This document shows, piece by piece, positions 13,019-24,712 of a DNA stretch of 55,280 nt. Position 1 is the stretch's first letter. Every line of letters starts with the position of its first letter. The notes under the pieces were generated by a model. The model was not told where the DNA came from. It saw only the letters and a list, made by a program, of their open reading frames with translations, and did no database searches. The position numbers and the translations under genes are program-made. The stretch comes from Priapulus caudatus. Its lineage: Eukaryota; Priapulida; Priapulimorpha; Priapulimorphida; Priapulidae. The stretch spans positions 12,944-68,223 of the forward strand of contig NW_014577965.1 in assembly GCF_000485595.1 (NCBI RefSeq), given 5' to 3'.

Positions 13019-13298
13019 AGGGTCTACGTCCCCCGGGGTGCTGCCGGAACGTACCCTAGGTACGGTCCGGTATACCAGAACGTACCCTGGTACTATCTCA
13101 TATGCCGGACCGTACCTCGCCTACTCCACTAACGAGTCTATAGGGAGTCGCCTACGCCTACTCCCTAACCCTAACCCTAACCCTAACACTAACCCTAATC
13201 CTAACCCTAACCATATCAAATAGTGACCAAGGTACGTTCCGGTATACCGGACCGTACCCAGGGTACGTTCCGGCAGTACCCTGGGGGACATAGACCCT
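13019..13298. mobile_element. 280-bp MITE-like inverted repeat with telomeric core
   Basis: The left arm (about 13019-13107) begins AGGGTCTACGTCCCCC. The right arm, reverse-complemented from 13298, begins AGGGTCTATGTCCCCC. The arms stay colinear for about 85 bases, sharing CTGCCGGAACGTACCCT, GGTACGGTCCGGTATACC and a TATCTCATATG/TATTTGATATG end. Between them is a CCCTAA array. Flanks CTGAG and ATGAG allow an imperfect 5-bp target duplication. No ORF is present. The ends are unrelated to those of the 5722-6373 element. Confidence 0.7.
13162..13213 (-). repeat. Interstitial CCCTAA (TTAGGG) array
   Basis: About eight to nine hexamers, with ACACTA and CTAATC variants, form the spacer between the two inverted arms. 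Confidence 0.9.
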
Positions 13299-13299
13299 A

Positions 13300-13690
13300 T
13301 GAGCGCTAGGCATACTTCTACAGGAACGGACACGCATGACCACGACAGTTTTACATAGATTTCTCAGAAACCAATCACTGGATGATTCACTGAATCCCTG
13401 GAACTGGATAAATGATCAAAGTGAAGTACCTTTGAAGAGATGAATGAGACGTAATATATGGTAATGGGAGACTAATTGGCTTTAGCGTAACATGAATGAC
13501 CGAATATTGTGAATCAGGGGTTGTACACGATGGTTTTCGGCGATTATGTTTTCGGCAGTAAATATATTGCGATCGCTGCACTCTACGTGTATTTATGTGC
13601 ACCGAATACAAATCATATTCGCACACGGCAACGCTTTCATGTTACTTGATTATAGAAGATCACCGCAATACATTTTAGTCGCTGTCAAAA
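13300..13690. other. No gene recognised
   Basis: Short unique-looking stretch between the MITE and the duplicated block. Nothing identifiable. Confidence 0.4.
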
Positions 13691-14197
13691 TAAGATGGCA
13701 CCGTTACGCGCGCAACACGGTGCATAAGTGATACCTTATTCTCACATCCAATGTTATAAGATAACAACGAACAACAGTAAACCGGAAAACCGCTAATCTA
13801 ATTTGAGTTTGCACGGTAGTGGCTTCTAAGCGCACGTGCTCAGTCTGCTGCGACGGCTCACCGACGATTGCGGCTAGTTACTACGACGTCGCCCCAATAC
13901 AAAACGCTCCACGGTATGGTTAGAGCGCTTATATGTGTCCCTGAATAAATTCCACCGATTACGGTCTTGTTTGCTGTGGCGAAACGACGCGCGCGAGTTC
14001 GGCGGCCGTTATTGCGGACGCTCCGCTGGCGCTACCGAACTTTCGGTCTAAATTCAGTGAAAGTTGACTGACCATGAAAACCGCCTGTATGTGCGCGCGC
14101 CGAGAGTGAGAGAGAGGGGCAAAGTGAGAGAACGAGAAAGAGAAAGCGAGAAAGAGCGATAGAAAAAAGAGAGAAGAGTGAGAGAGAAGCGATAGAG

Positions 14198-14246
<49 letters not shown>

Positions 14247-14254
14247 AGAGAGAG

Positions 14255-14344
<90 letters not shown>

Positions 14345-14517
14345 AAAGAGAGAGAGCGAACAGACAGTAGAGAGAGAGAGAGCAGAGAGAAGAGAGAGAG
14401 AGCAAGAGAGAGAGTAAAGAAAGAGAGCGGAGACAGACAAAAGGGAGAGAAAAGCGAAGCAAGTGAGATGAGAAGCTAGAGAGTAAGAAGAGAGAGAGAG
14501 AGAGAGAGAAGAGAGAG

Positions 14518-14577
<60 letters not shown>

Positions 14578-15609
14578 ACGTTGCGATGTCGAGTGCGCGA
14601 GAGTAGAAATTTTTGTACGGGTGTTTCGAGCATAGTTTAATGTTTTCTGCAATCAAACATGAATTCCAGCGGCATTTTGACTGCTCACTGCGTGTCGGCT
14701 AAGATTCACACCTAGAAGGAGAAAAACAATCCATGTGGCGCGCAGGCGCGTGTACATCGCAGCGTACTGATAACGTACACGGCGCGTGTACAGCGCAAGC
14801 GTAATGCTACGTACACTGGCGCGTGTACACGCAGCGTTAATGCTACGTAGCACGGGCGTGTGTACACGCAGCGTAGCTGATAACGTAGCACGGGCGCGTG
14901 TATTACGCAGCCGACGTAACTGATGTACTACACGGGCGCGTGTATACGCAGCGTTACTGATACGTACAACGGGCGCGTGTACACACGCAGCCCGCCGAGC
15001 GTAAGCTACGTAAGCACGGGCGCGTGTATACGCAAGCGTAACTGGCTATCGTACAGCGGGGCGCGTGTACAGACAGGCGTAACTGAATACGTACCCACCG
15101 GGCTGTCGTTATACGCAAGCGTAATGCTACGCTACATCGGTGGCGCGTGTACACGCAGCCGTACTGATACGTACACGGCGCGTGTAGTACTGCAGCGATG
15201 CTAACGTGCACAGGGCGCGTGTACACGCAGCGTACTCCTACGTACACGGCAGGCGCGTGTAACAGCAGCGTACTGGTCTTACTACAGCGGGCGTGTTGTA
15301 GGCACGTCAGGCGTACTGCTACGTAATCGGCGCGTGTATACGCAGCGTAATGCTACGTGCACGGGCGCGTGTACACGCAGCGTATGGCTAACGTGCACGG
15401 TGTCAGCGTGTACACGCAGGCATCTGCTACTAAACACTGGCGCGTAGTAGTACGATCACAGTAATGCTAGCGTGCACGGCGGCGTGTAACACGCAGCGTA
15501 CTGCTAGGGCGTACATGGAGCGCGTGTACACCAGCGTAATTGCTAGCGTGGCGCAGCCGGCGCGTGTACACGCAGCGTACTGCTACGTGACACGGGCGCG
15601 GTGTACACG
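13691..15609. repeat. Duplicated block, copy A (cleaner copy)
   Basis: A unique leader (13691-14094) is followed by a (GA)n tract (14095-14577), a short unique linker containing GTGTTTCGAGCATAGTTTAAT, and a GC-rich minisatellite. The same order of parts recurs from about 15640 with many indels. Shared anchors include ATAACAACGAA, GTAAAC, TGCACG followed by GGCTTCT/TGCTTCT, GCGGCCGTTATTGCGGACGCTC versus GCGGCCGTTATGCGACGCTC, and the GTTTCGAGCATAGTT linker. The (GA)n ORFs on the minus strand are repeat translations. Confidence 0.75.
14735..15609. repeat. GC-rich ~35-bp minisatellite
   Basis: Roughly 24 imperfect copies of a unit like GCGCGTGTACACGCAGCGTA followed by ATGCTACGTACACGG. The unit contains the 10-bp palindrome CGTGTACACG and a TACGTA palindrome. 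Spacing wanders between about 33 and 39 bases through single-base indels, which points to sequencing noise as much as to real divergence. It ends at the 25-N gap. Confidence 0.85.
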
Positions 15610-15634
15610 NNNNNNNNNNNNNNNNNNNNNNNNN
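15610..15634. other. Assembly gap, 25 N
   Basis: A run of 25 N between copy A of the duplicated block and the start of the noisier copy B. Confidence 0.99.
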
Positions 15635-15639
15635 GTGCC

Positions 15640-17660
15640 CGCGCGGGCTAATCACGTGCGCAGGGTAAGTGATGAGCGGTGTTGAATTCTCAAAGTCAAT
15701 GTTTGATATGTATAACAACGAAATCACAGTAAACTCTCGTAATAACCGCTATTTCTATTTGATTTGCACGTGTAGTTGCTTCTATGCTGCACGTTCTCGA
15801 GTCTGCTGTGATTCGCTCCACCTTGAGCGGAGTTGCGCTAGTGGACGCGCACCGACGGGGGTGTGCGCCCATGATACGGAAAAGCGCGGGTCAGGTGAGG
15901 GTGAGGGAGCGCTATGGATGTGTCGGCCTGATGAAATGTCACCGGATTACGGCTTGTTCTGTGGCGGGAGAACGGGGAGCGCGGCGGGGGGGGCTGTAGT
16001 TTCGGGCGGCCGTTATGCGACGCTCATGTACTTGGCTCTATTCCGTGAACTTTCGTGCTTAAATTCAAGGTGAAGTTTGATCATGACGCATTTAAAGTCC
16101 GCTCGTGTTAGTGCGCGTCCGTCGTAATGAGTGAGAGAAGAGGGGTTCCAAAGTGTAGAGAACGAGAAAGAGTATAGCCGAGATAAGAGTCGATGAAAAA
16201 AGAGACCAAGCGTGAGAGAGAACGATAGAGAGTAGAGAAGAGAGGAGGAAAGAGAAGAGAGAGAGTTAGAGGCGAGGGAGAGAGAGAGAGAGAGAATGAA
16301 GAGAGTCGAGACTGATCAGAGAGAGAGAAGTGTAGAGAGAGAAAGGAGTAGAGAGAGAGAGAGAGATTGATGATGAGAGTGAGAGAGATGATGAGATTTG
16401 AGAAAAGTATAAGTCAGAGAACAGATCAGAGATGAGATAGATGAGAAAAAAAAACGTGTAGAGAGAGAGCTGAGAGGAGAGAGTATTTCGAGAGACGCGA
16501 GATGATAGGGATTGAGAGGCGAGAGAGAGAGAAGTAAGAGGAGAGAGAGAGAGAGGATTAAGAGAGAGTATGCGAGACGACTTTGGATATGAGAGAGAGA
16601 GAGAGTGAGAGAGGAGAAAGAGAGAGAGAAAGAAGAGATGTTCGAGTCAGATCAAAGGATAGAGAGCGTTAGCGTTGAGTTGTAATTTCTAGAGAGATAG
16701 TTTAGTTTTTTGTTTTAGTGAGAGGAGAGGAGAGAGAGAGAGAGAGAAAGAAGAGAGAGAGAGAGATGATTGAGAGGAGCTAGAGAGAGAGGATGAGAGA
16801 GAGAAGTGAGGTTGCGATGCTCGAGTGTTTCGCAGGAGTATGAATTTTGCGGCGTGTTTCGAGCATAGTTATACTTTTTCTCAATTTCAAATTACAATGA
16901 ATTTCCTCACGCATTTGATGCTGCTGCTTCTCGTGTCGTGTCGAAGAGTTGTTTGTTTCTTCCAACCTCAGAAGGAAACCACGAAATCCATTGCGCCGCC
17001 CAGCGCGGAAGCACGCCGCCATGCTTCTTATACGTACACCTGGCGCGTGTACACGCCAGCGTACTGCTACGCTACACGGCGCGCGTGAACCGCAGCGTCA
17101 TGACACACTTAATTCGGGCGTAAGTTGTAACCAGCTGTACTGGATACGTGACCACAGGGACGCGTTAATACGCATCGTACTGATACTTACACGGGCGCGG
17201 GTGTTATATCCGGCAAGCGATACGATAGCGTACTAAGGCCGAGGCGTTACGACGCAGGGAACCGCGGGTGAATGGCTACGGTACCAGCCGCGGCGTGTAT
17301 ACGCACCGTAACAGCTGACGGCTACAGCAGGCAGGGCGGGGCGGCGTGGTAGCCGAAGCGTAAGCTGGATAGGCGTACAGAAGATCTGGAAGCGCGACTA
17401 GTATCCACGTAATGAAATCACGCTAAACACGGACCGTGTATTCACTGCAGGCGTACTGATACTGTTACACGTGCCCGCTGTGTAATTACGTCAGCGGGTT
17501 ATGGCTTAGGCGGTGCGAGGGGCGCGTGGTGGCGAGCGAGCGTCGGGCGTGCGGTGGACGCGTCACCGGTACAGCGAGGGCGTGTATCAGCGCGAGCGTA
17601 TCTGCTACGGTAACTACGGTGCCGTGTGGTTACACGTCGAGTCGTAACTAGAGACTACGA
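15640..17660. repeat. Duplicated block, copy B (noisy copy)
   Basis: Repeats the layout of 13691-15609: unique leader (15640-16120), GA-rich tract (about 16120-16820), linker with GTTTCGAGCATAGTTATAC (about 16850-16880), then minisatellite from about 17035. It carries indels every few bases, extra G runs and broken GA units. That is the signature of an uncorrected long read or an alternative haplotype placed next to its partner. ORFs here (for example 15669-16073) are not genes. Confidence 0.7.
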
Positions 17661-20010
17661 TACACGAAAAAAAACAAAAAGATAGGGGCCCCCCACGCCC
17701 CCATGTTCCCCCCGTCCGCCCGCACCCGCCTGGCCGTTCGTGTATCGCAGCCTGTAATGCTACGTTGCACGGCGCGTGTACCGTTGCCTATTGCGTATAT
17801 GCTAACGTGCAACGGAATGAGCGCGTGTAAACCGCAGCACTAACTGGCTACGTATACAAAACTGGCTGCGTCAGTAATACGTCGCGAATGAACGGTGCAG
17901 CGGCGGGCGTGTAGCACGGCGAAGGGGCGCTACCTGCGCCCACGCCTCACCACTCCAGCCGCGGTGTCACCACGCCAGGGCGCGCTACTGCCTCAGCGTG
18001 CACGCGCCGCCCCCTGCTCTCACGACGCAGCCGTACTGCTGGGACGAGCGGAGCGGCGCCCGGCCGCTGTACACGCAGCCGATGACTGGCCTCGGGTGAG
18101 CAGGCGGGGCGCGTGTACAGGGGGGGCGCCGGGGCGGGATGGTGGGGATGGCGGCCCCCCCCCCCGCAGCCGCCTACTGCCTCCCACGTACAACCGGCCG
18201 CGTGCCTCCACGCAGCCCTCACCGCGCCACGCTAAGCGCCCCGGGCGGCGTGTAGTACGCAGCGTAATGCTAGGCGTGCAGCGGGGGGCGCGTGGTAGCG
18301 GACGGGGGGGGGGCCACGCGCTACTGCTACACGCCCCCCCCCCTACCCCCCTCGGCCCCCGCCCGCGCTGTACCACGCCACCGCCGCCCTCACTCGCCCG
18401 TCACGCCCTACCACCGCGCGGCGAGTGTGACCACCCGGCCAGCCCGTCTACCTGCCCCCCGCTAACCGCGGGCCGCCTCTGTACACGCCCAGCGTCACTC
18501 TGCGCCTCACCCGCTACCACCCGGGCCCGCGCCCTGCTACACGCCCCAAGCGCGTACCCTGCCTCTACGTACAACGGCCGCGCGTGTGATAGGCCCGGCA
18601 GGTCGTAATGGCTACGTACCTGACGGGCGGGGACGAGGCGGGGCGCGGGTACGCGAGGGCGCAGCGTATGGTGCGTACGGTGAGCCAGCGGGCGGCGGTG
18701 GGTAGCACGGGGCGGGGGGCAGCGCGTATGGCGTGGGCTTAGTTTTCGCCGCTCGTTTATTCGTCCACCTTCTTCGACCTGTCGGAGGGGTGTGGGCGGC
18801 GGAGCGGGGATGTGCTCGGAGATAAAGTAAAGCTATTTCCCATGCGCGCCGTGGTGACGGTAGAGGAGCTCGGTCGGACGGGCAGATGGAGTGGTCTCAC
18901 GGGCGCGAGGCGGCGCCGGGGGTGACCGTGATCAAATTTGCGGTTCGATACCGCCAGTTGACGCTTACGCCCTGGCACTCCGTAGCATTTAAGTATCCAC
19001 AACGCATGAAGAGAGAGGCTGCGGTATGAGAGAGGGTATCGCCAGCGAATGGTTACCGCCAGAGCGAGCCGGCGCCCCCTCTTCTCGCTCTCTGGTCTTC
19101 TCGGTCGTTTGCGTCGTCTTCGCGGTCTGCGGTCGGTCGGCGGGTCGTCTGCTCGTCGGGGCTGCGGGGTTTTGTTCTTTCTTCTTTTTCTACTTTTCTG
19201 CCGTTCTTTTTTTCGTTTGTCTCTCCTTTTTCTCTGGTTTTTTTTCATTTGCCTGAATATCGTCATTCTCTCCTGTCCGCCGTTCGTCTTGGGTCCCGGG
19301 TCGGGGTAGGGGTCTCGGGCGTGAGGGGGGCGGTCTCTCGGGTCACGACTTGTGTGTATCTCGTCTCTTCTCAGTTTTTATAAACAAATTTTATTAGCGC
19401 GGGTGCTCGGTCGGGAGGGGGGCTTCTTCATTTCCTTTTCTCTCGCTTCCTCTCGGGCGTCGTAAATGCTCTCGGGGGGGGCGGGGGGGCGGGGGGCTCG
19501 GTGCGGGGGGGGGGCCCGGGGGCGGGGGCGGGGGGGGGGGCGGGCTGGAGGTGGGGGGTGGGCGGGGGGTGGGCGGGGGGGGGTGGGGCGGGGGGCGGCG
19601 GCGGGTCGCGCTCTCTCGTCGCGGCGGGTGGGGGGGGGCGGGTGGGGCGCGCTCGTGCGGGGTCGGAAAATTCACTTCGTGCTTATAGTATCAGGGGTCG
19701 CCGGTGCTCGGCCGCGGCGAGGTTCGGGAACGCGAGTCGTCGTTCCTCTCCTTTTCCCTCCGTTCTCTCCCGTGTCCCGCCCCTCTCCTTCCTCTCTGTC
19801 CTCGCGGTCTCCTCTTCTTTCCGCCTCCTCTTTCCTTCTCCTCCTCTCTCCTCTCCCTCCCATTTCTCCCCTTCCTTTCTCCCCTCGTTCCCTTCCTGCC
19901 TCCTCTTCCTCTCGTGTCCCTCTCGCTCCCCTTGGCCTATCCTTCCCTCTCTTTCTCCGTCTTCCTCTCTCTTCTCTCTCTCTCTCTCTTCAATGCTTTA
20001 TCTCACTCAT
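17661..20010. other. Low-quality, GC-rich, homopolymer-laden sequence
   Basis: Continues decayed minisatellite words (GGCGCGTGTA, CGCAGCGTA) to about 18740. It then passes into G/C homopolymer-rich sequence (19380-19680, mostly G) and a CT-rich stretch (19740-20000). The density of GGGG and CCCC runs, and the many long ORFs open by composition alone, argue that this is unreliable consensus. No gene is called. Confidence 0.6.
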
Positions 20011-20611
20011 AAACCCATAGAGTAATTTAAAGTTATATAGACTCATGAATCTTTTCTCTTTTCTCTACCTTCTCCTTCATTGGGCGTTGGGCCCCCCTTC
20101 CGATCCTCCGTCCTCCGCCCGCCTCCTTCTCCCCCGCGCGCGGCCCGCGAGGGGTTGCTCGTGCCGGGCTGCTCTCTCCGGTCGGGGTGCTGCGCGCGGT
20201 CTCGGGTCTCTCGTCTCTGCTGCTGCGTCTGGCGTAGTAGTATTAAGTGGATATATATGGTGATTAGGTATGATTATATTTTTTATATATTTGTATGTAT
20301 AAGTTTTTAAATTTCATAATATTTACTGCCGAGGATATTGCAAGATTTGAGCGTGCCTGTTCGCGTATGTGTTGTGGCTGTGGGAGGCATGATAACTACC
20401 ACTCAAACATTACGATTCACGTCAGTTGCGTTTTTGATCAAAGCCGTAACCTATTGCGATTCTATGTCCATGGCCTCCTCGTATGAAACTGCGGCAATCT
20501 AATTTCCTAAGCGCTGCCATTTCCGCGTGGGCGAAGTCTAATGGGCATATATAGTAATCGGAGTGTTAGAAGTACTCTTTGATTTAATACCAGTCCTATT
20601 CCTCAGCCGAG

Positions 20612-20776
<165 letters not shown>

Positions 20777-21860
20777 TCAACTCAAGAGCTGACTATATTA
20801 TTAGCAGGTGTTATTATATAGGTATATTAGCTCCTGATACATTACATGGCGAGGATTTAAGTTGTGCGCAATGTTGAAACTTGATCATCTCTGTTTAGCT
20901 TAAAACGTTAAAGCGTTAATGCATATTTTTCATTATTTTACGCATTACAACGAATTTGTAAAAACGTTCAAACCTAGCCAGTTAGCTAAGCGTTGGCGTG
21001 TAATCTATAGTACAATAAGCCAAAGGGTTAATATGGAAATTTGACCATCAACTATGGCAGAAGTGTTACATATTTAGCATAGTACGTGCTAAATAACTAA
21101 AGTAAATAACTAATTAAATTAATTAGCATGCTATGAAGATGGCATGCACATATATCGATTCATAATCCAGTTAAAAGTATGAACAATGTTACATTATATA
21201 CATGTGTCTGAAAGAAAAACTTATAAGAAAATCTAAAGCACCGTACATACCATATTACTGCGACCCTTTTCACGTCTGCGAAACAAAGTTCATGTTTTTT
21301 CGCACGACAAGTGAGAGCTGAAGTCCACGTGTTCCATGCGACCACTGAGAGCTTCAAGTTACTTCAATCTAAACGCGAGCATGCGCGCAACAATAGCGAC
21401 CCCAACGCGCGCACGTGTGAAACTTCCCGGTCGGTCTTTCGGGAAGCAGTAGTAGCGCTCGCTGCCGCAGCCAACATCAAAGTCTTATTATATCGCATCG
21501 CGTAATCCCATTTACTCGCGACGTTTGCCGAGCGGCGCGCACAATGCAGCACACCTACGCAGCCGACGCCTCCGCTACTGCTTGCTTCAAAGTCCGCTCA
21601 CGAGTGCGGTGCTAGCCGCGGTATTGTGAAGCTGGGTGTCGAGGGCGAGCGCGCAGCTCACACGAGATGCGCGCCGAAAGAGAAGCGATGTATGCTCCGC
21701 CATGGCGGCTCTCCTTATTAGGACGTCGTTCCACGGCGTCGGCGGCAGAAATGTTTGACGCAATTGCAGCTAGACACTTGCGCCTTTCGAAATCAACGTA
21801 CTTGTAGGGGTTTCCTTCGCGCCGATGCGTTCTGATCTGAAGGAAAATTGAATTTACCTT
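20777..21860. other. No gene confirmed; CpG-richer 21300-21800
   Basis: Nothing recognisable to 21300. The 21300-21800 stretch is richer in CpG. It contains an ATG in strong context (GCCATGG, at about 21700) that opens only a very short ORF (MAALLIRTSFHG...). It could be a promoter-proximal region or a first exon, but no downstream exon is recognisable. Confidence 0.3.
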
Positions 21861-22067
21861 ACGCTTGTAGCGGGTTTGTGCAAGGCGAACTAGCTTGGCC
21901 CGAGTTTGTGTAACCTAGCACTGGGTTGTCCGAGGTTAAGAATCGTGGCGCGAATTTGTACGAAGTTAAAAGTTCGTGACGCTGGTTTGGGTAGGATTAA
22001 CAAGCGTGGCGTGTGGTTGTGTGAGAGTAACAAGCTTCACTCCGGATTGCGTAAGATAAAAACAAAA
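21861..22067 (+). repeat. Degenerate ~30-bp tandem repeat, about 7 copies
   Basis: Successive segments share the scaffold AGCgTGGCGCGggTTTGTgtaAGgTTAAC with about 60-75 percent similarity by eye, for example AATCGTGGCGCGAATTTG, AAGCGTGGCGTGTGGTTG and AAGCTTCACTCCGGATTG, each ending near a GTTAA/ATTAAC/AGTAAC word. It looks like an old minisatellite. No hairpin or coding logic is apparent. Confidence 0.65.
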
Positions 22068-23773
22068 GCAACATTGTGGACTAGTCACATAGCACACGCA
22101 CGGGCATCCATCCCGTCTACATGCACGCACACACACCCGCACGCACGCCCATATCTCTAAGGATCTCACGTCTCTACGGGTTATAGATCGTCGCAATAAT
22201 TATGATAGTCTTCATCAATATTTATACTTAGTAAGCGTGTTTACCTACAATAGATATTTACCACCGGGTAGAAATAACATCGAGATATAATTTTATGGCC
22301 AAAATATTCGCATGATTCTAATTAATGTAAAATCCAAGACCATGCAACAATACGGAATATTTGGGCTGGGGGAAATTTGGCCTAAAACTTGTTGCAACAA
22401 GGACCGCTAAAACCATTTAACGCCATTTTAGTTGCGAGGCTAACTGGCTAACGGATTTGTTCGCTCATTTTCTAATTGACATTACGGATTTCACGTGCGT
22501 CAAAACTTTGTGACTAAGTTACGCATTTCTCTAACACATGCATAGTTCCATGGTGTGTATATCTCTGTCCGAAAGTCGTGCGTACACGTAAATGACAGGC
22601 CAGACAAGATGTTGCCGAAAGAGCGTTCTTGTACGCTTCACTGTCTGAATTGATCGTCGGAAATAACAGAAACTACTGGAGAATACCAGTTCCTCATGGA
22701 TCGAGGGTTTCACAAACGATTTCTTCAAATCGAATTACTGGTAATGCGTTTAGACTGGATACGACTACGTTTGGCAGTAACGTTTCTTAAGTTAAGTTGA
22801 TTCGGTCCTCATTTTGAAGAATGCATAACCCGCCACCAGCCATGCCGGGGTCAGTCAAAGACCTTCTCCATGGAACTCGACTAGCTTCATGGCACGTTCA
22901 AAATGACTGATCCTGTCACATGAAATTTATCAACCAGTAGATGAGTAATAAAGCCATTGAGAATTTCGTAGGCATAACAAACTTTATACTTCGGTTACGC
23001 AGTGCAATCTGAGGGCTTCGTTAGATTTCGAATACTCTGCATGTCTGTTTCATGTTACAGTTTGCATCGTGTATGACTTTGCAAGTATGATTATCAAGCA
23101 ACCATGACGATTATCTATAGCTTTTGTAATGACAGGGGGTGCACTAATTAAACCGATTCCCTTAAAACATGCATTTATGGGTCAATAAAAAAGACAAGCT
23201 TTTAGACTAAACCCGGGCGGCACACACTTAACATTTGTAATTGATTTTCAAAGCGCATTCGATTGTATTTAAAAACGGAATCCGGACGCAGTCGGATTGT
23301 TCCCGATCGTTCAACGATTGCGTTGTAATGTTTGTTTATCGTGTGACGTTTTAAAAATGACAGCGTCGTTTGGTTTCATTTACGAATGGAACCAATAGCT
23401 GATGACTGCCGCAAATGCGTATTGTGTTCTCTGTATTTGCGTGTTGATAAAACCGTTGTTGTACCTCTAATGTCAGATAAGCCTGGGTCCTGCGCTCAGT
23501 CAGCGGGCGTTCCATGCTCGGGAGTTTGTCGCATTCAAATTAGTTGAGTTGCAACTGAATACTCGATGACCTTTCGGATTCAAGGAATATTTTTCCATGG
23601 TAAACATCGTTTTCGTGGCATGTTGGGGAACAGTTTGCCCCCGACATGCGGAGAAAAGTTACGAGGATAGAGAGGAAATATAACCGCCAGTTTCTGCTGG
23701 CGAGACAATTTGAAAGTCATGTGGCGAGGCCGCGTGCCTAAACATGATATTTAACTTGGTCCTTCGATTTTTC
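22068..23773. other. No gene recognised
   Basis: Unique-looking sequence. The short ORF 22531-22728 (minus) has no motif. No repeat structure is seen. Confidence 0.45.
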
Positions 23774-23846
23774 TACACACACACACACACACACACGCGC
23801 GCACGCACGCACGCACGCCCCCCCCCCACACACACACACACGCGCG
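23774..23846. repeat. (CA)n/(CGCA)n microsatellite
   Basis: (AC)n, then GCACGCACGC, a C homopolymer and (AC)n again. The tract is interrupted. Confidence 0.9.
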
Positions 23847-24649
23847 CCAGAAATAAATGATTAAGACGAAGTCGACTGCGTGTTAGCGAAACGGAGGCGT
23901 TAAAAAATAACAGAGGCGTTAGCATTTTTATATCATGTTGAATGCCGCCGGCGTAATCCATGCATATACTACATAACTTGTGACAACAAGCGACGTTTGC
24001 AACGATAATACCTATCAGCTACGCATTAATATTCAATTCTAATATCATCAATACGCGCTTACCCAACATTAGCTTCCATACTATGCGAAACTATTAAGCC
24101 TCTTTACATAAATTTGTTTATCTAATGCATGACAGGATCCGCACGCTACCTGTGTGGAACATTTAAGAAAAACACGTTCCAAACTTTATTTCAAGAAACG
24201 TATAACCAAATGTTATATTTTTATTTTATTTAAAACCTTTGCATCACAGTTATTTTGTGCGATGCGCGCAAAAGTGCAAAATTTTGTTGAAATGAAAGGT
24301 AAACCATTCACGACACGACGGCACGTTGAATTCGCAAACATCGACCGTCTCGCAACTTTATTTTTTTCGTTTGAATTTGACTTGCTGCTTTGACTTTCAG
24401 CACACCTTCTCGTCACGTGATTTTGCAGCGATTCCGATACGCATGCGCCAAGGCTGATAGCTGGGAGGTGAGGCAGATCGCTGAATATTGCGTATCGGTT
24501 TAGTAAGGGAGTCACGGCGTCCAAATCCACGCGGACCCAAAGTATCGTCGTATTTCGCTGCCGACGCTGTTATGTTTGCTACACTGTCGGCACGGAGATG
24601 TTTATTGCTGCGGGAGCGTCCATGTCGGCGATGTCGCGACGCTCAGTCG

Positions 24650-24712
24650 ATGTCGTCTTCGGGTTTCGCTGTCGTCTGCTCCATTCTTTGCCTTTTCGCC
24701 GTCAGTGCCGGG
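24650..24712 (+). CDS. Candidate first exon encoding a signal peptide
   Basis: An ATG at 24650 opens MSSSGFAVVCSILCLFAVSAG, a short N-terminus, a hydrophobic core and an SAG-type cleavage site, as in secretory signal peptides. The triplets GCC GGG are followed by GTTAAA, a weak possible 5' splice site at 24713. The frame is also open upstream to 24488, so the start could be earlier. No downstream exon could be identified on the plus strand. The segment is short enough that chance is a serious alternative. No function is assigned. Confidence 0.22.

Noticed and set aside
13959-14656. 200-224 codon Ser/Leu-rich ORFs on the minus strand
   Set aside because: They translate the (GA)n tract; no other coding evidence.
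17895-18608. 237-codon Arg/Pro/Ala-rich ORF
   Set aside because: Lies in noisy GC-rich sequence where stops are rare by composition, and includes minisatellite words.
18941-18957. tRNA B-box-like GGTTCGATACC
   Set aside because: No matching A box, acceptor stem or anticodon arm upstream; sits in low-quality sequence.
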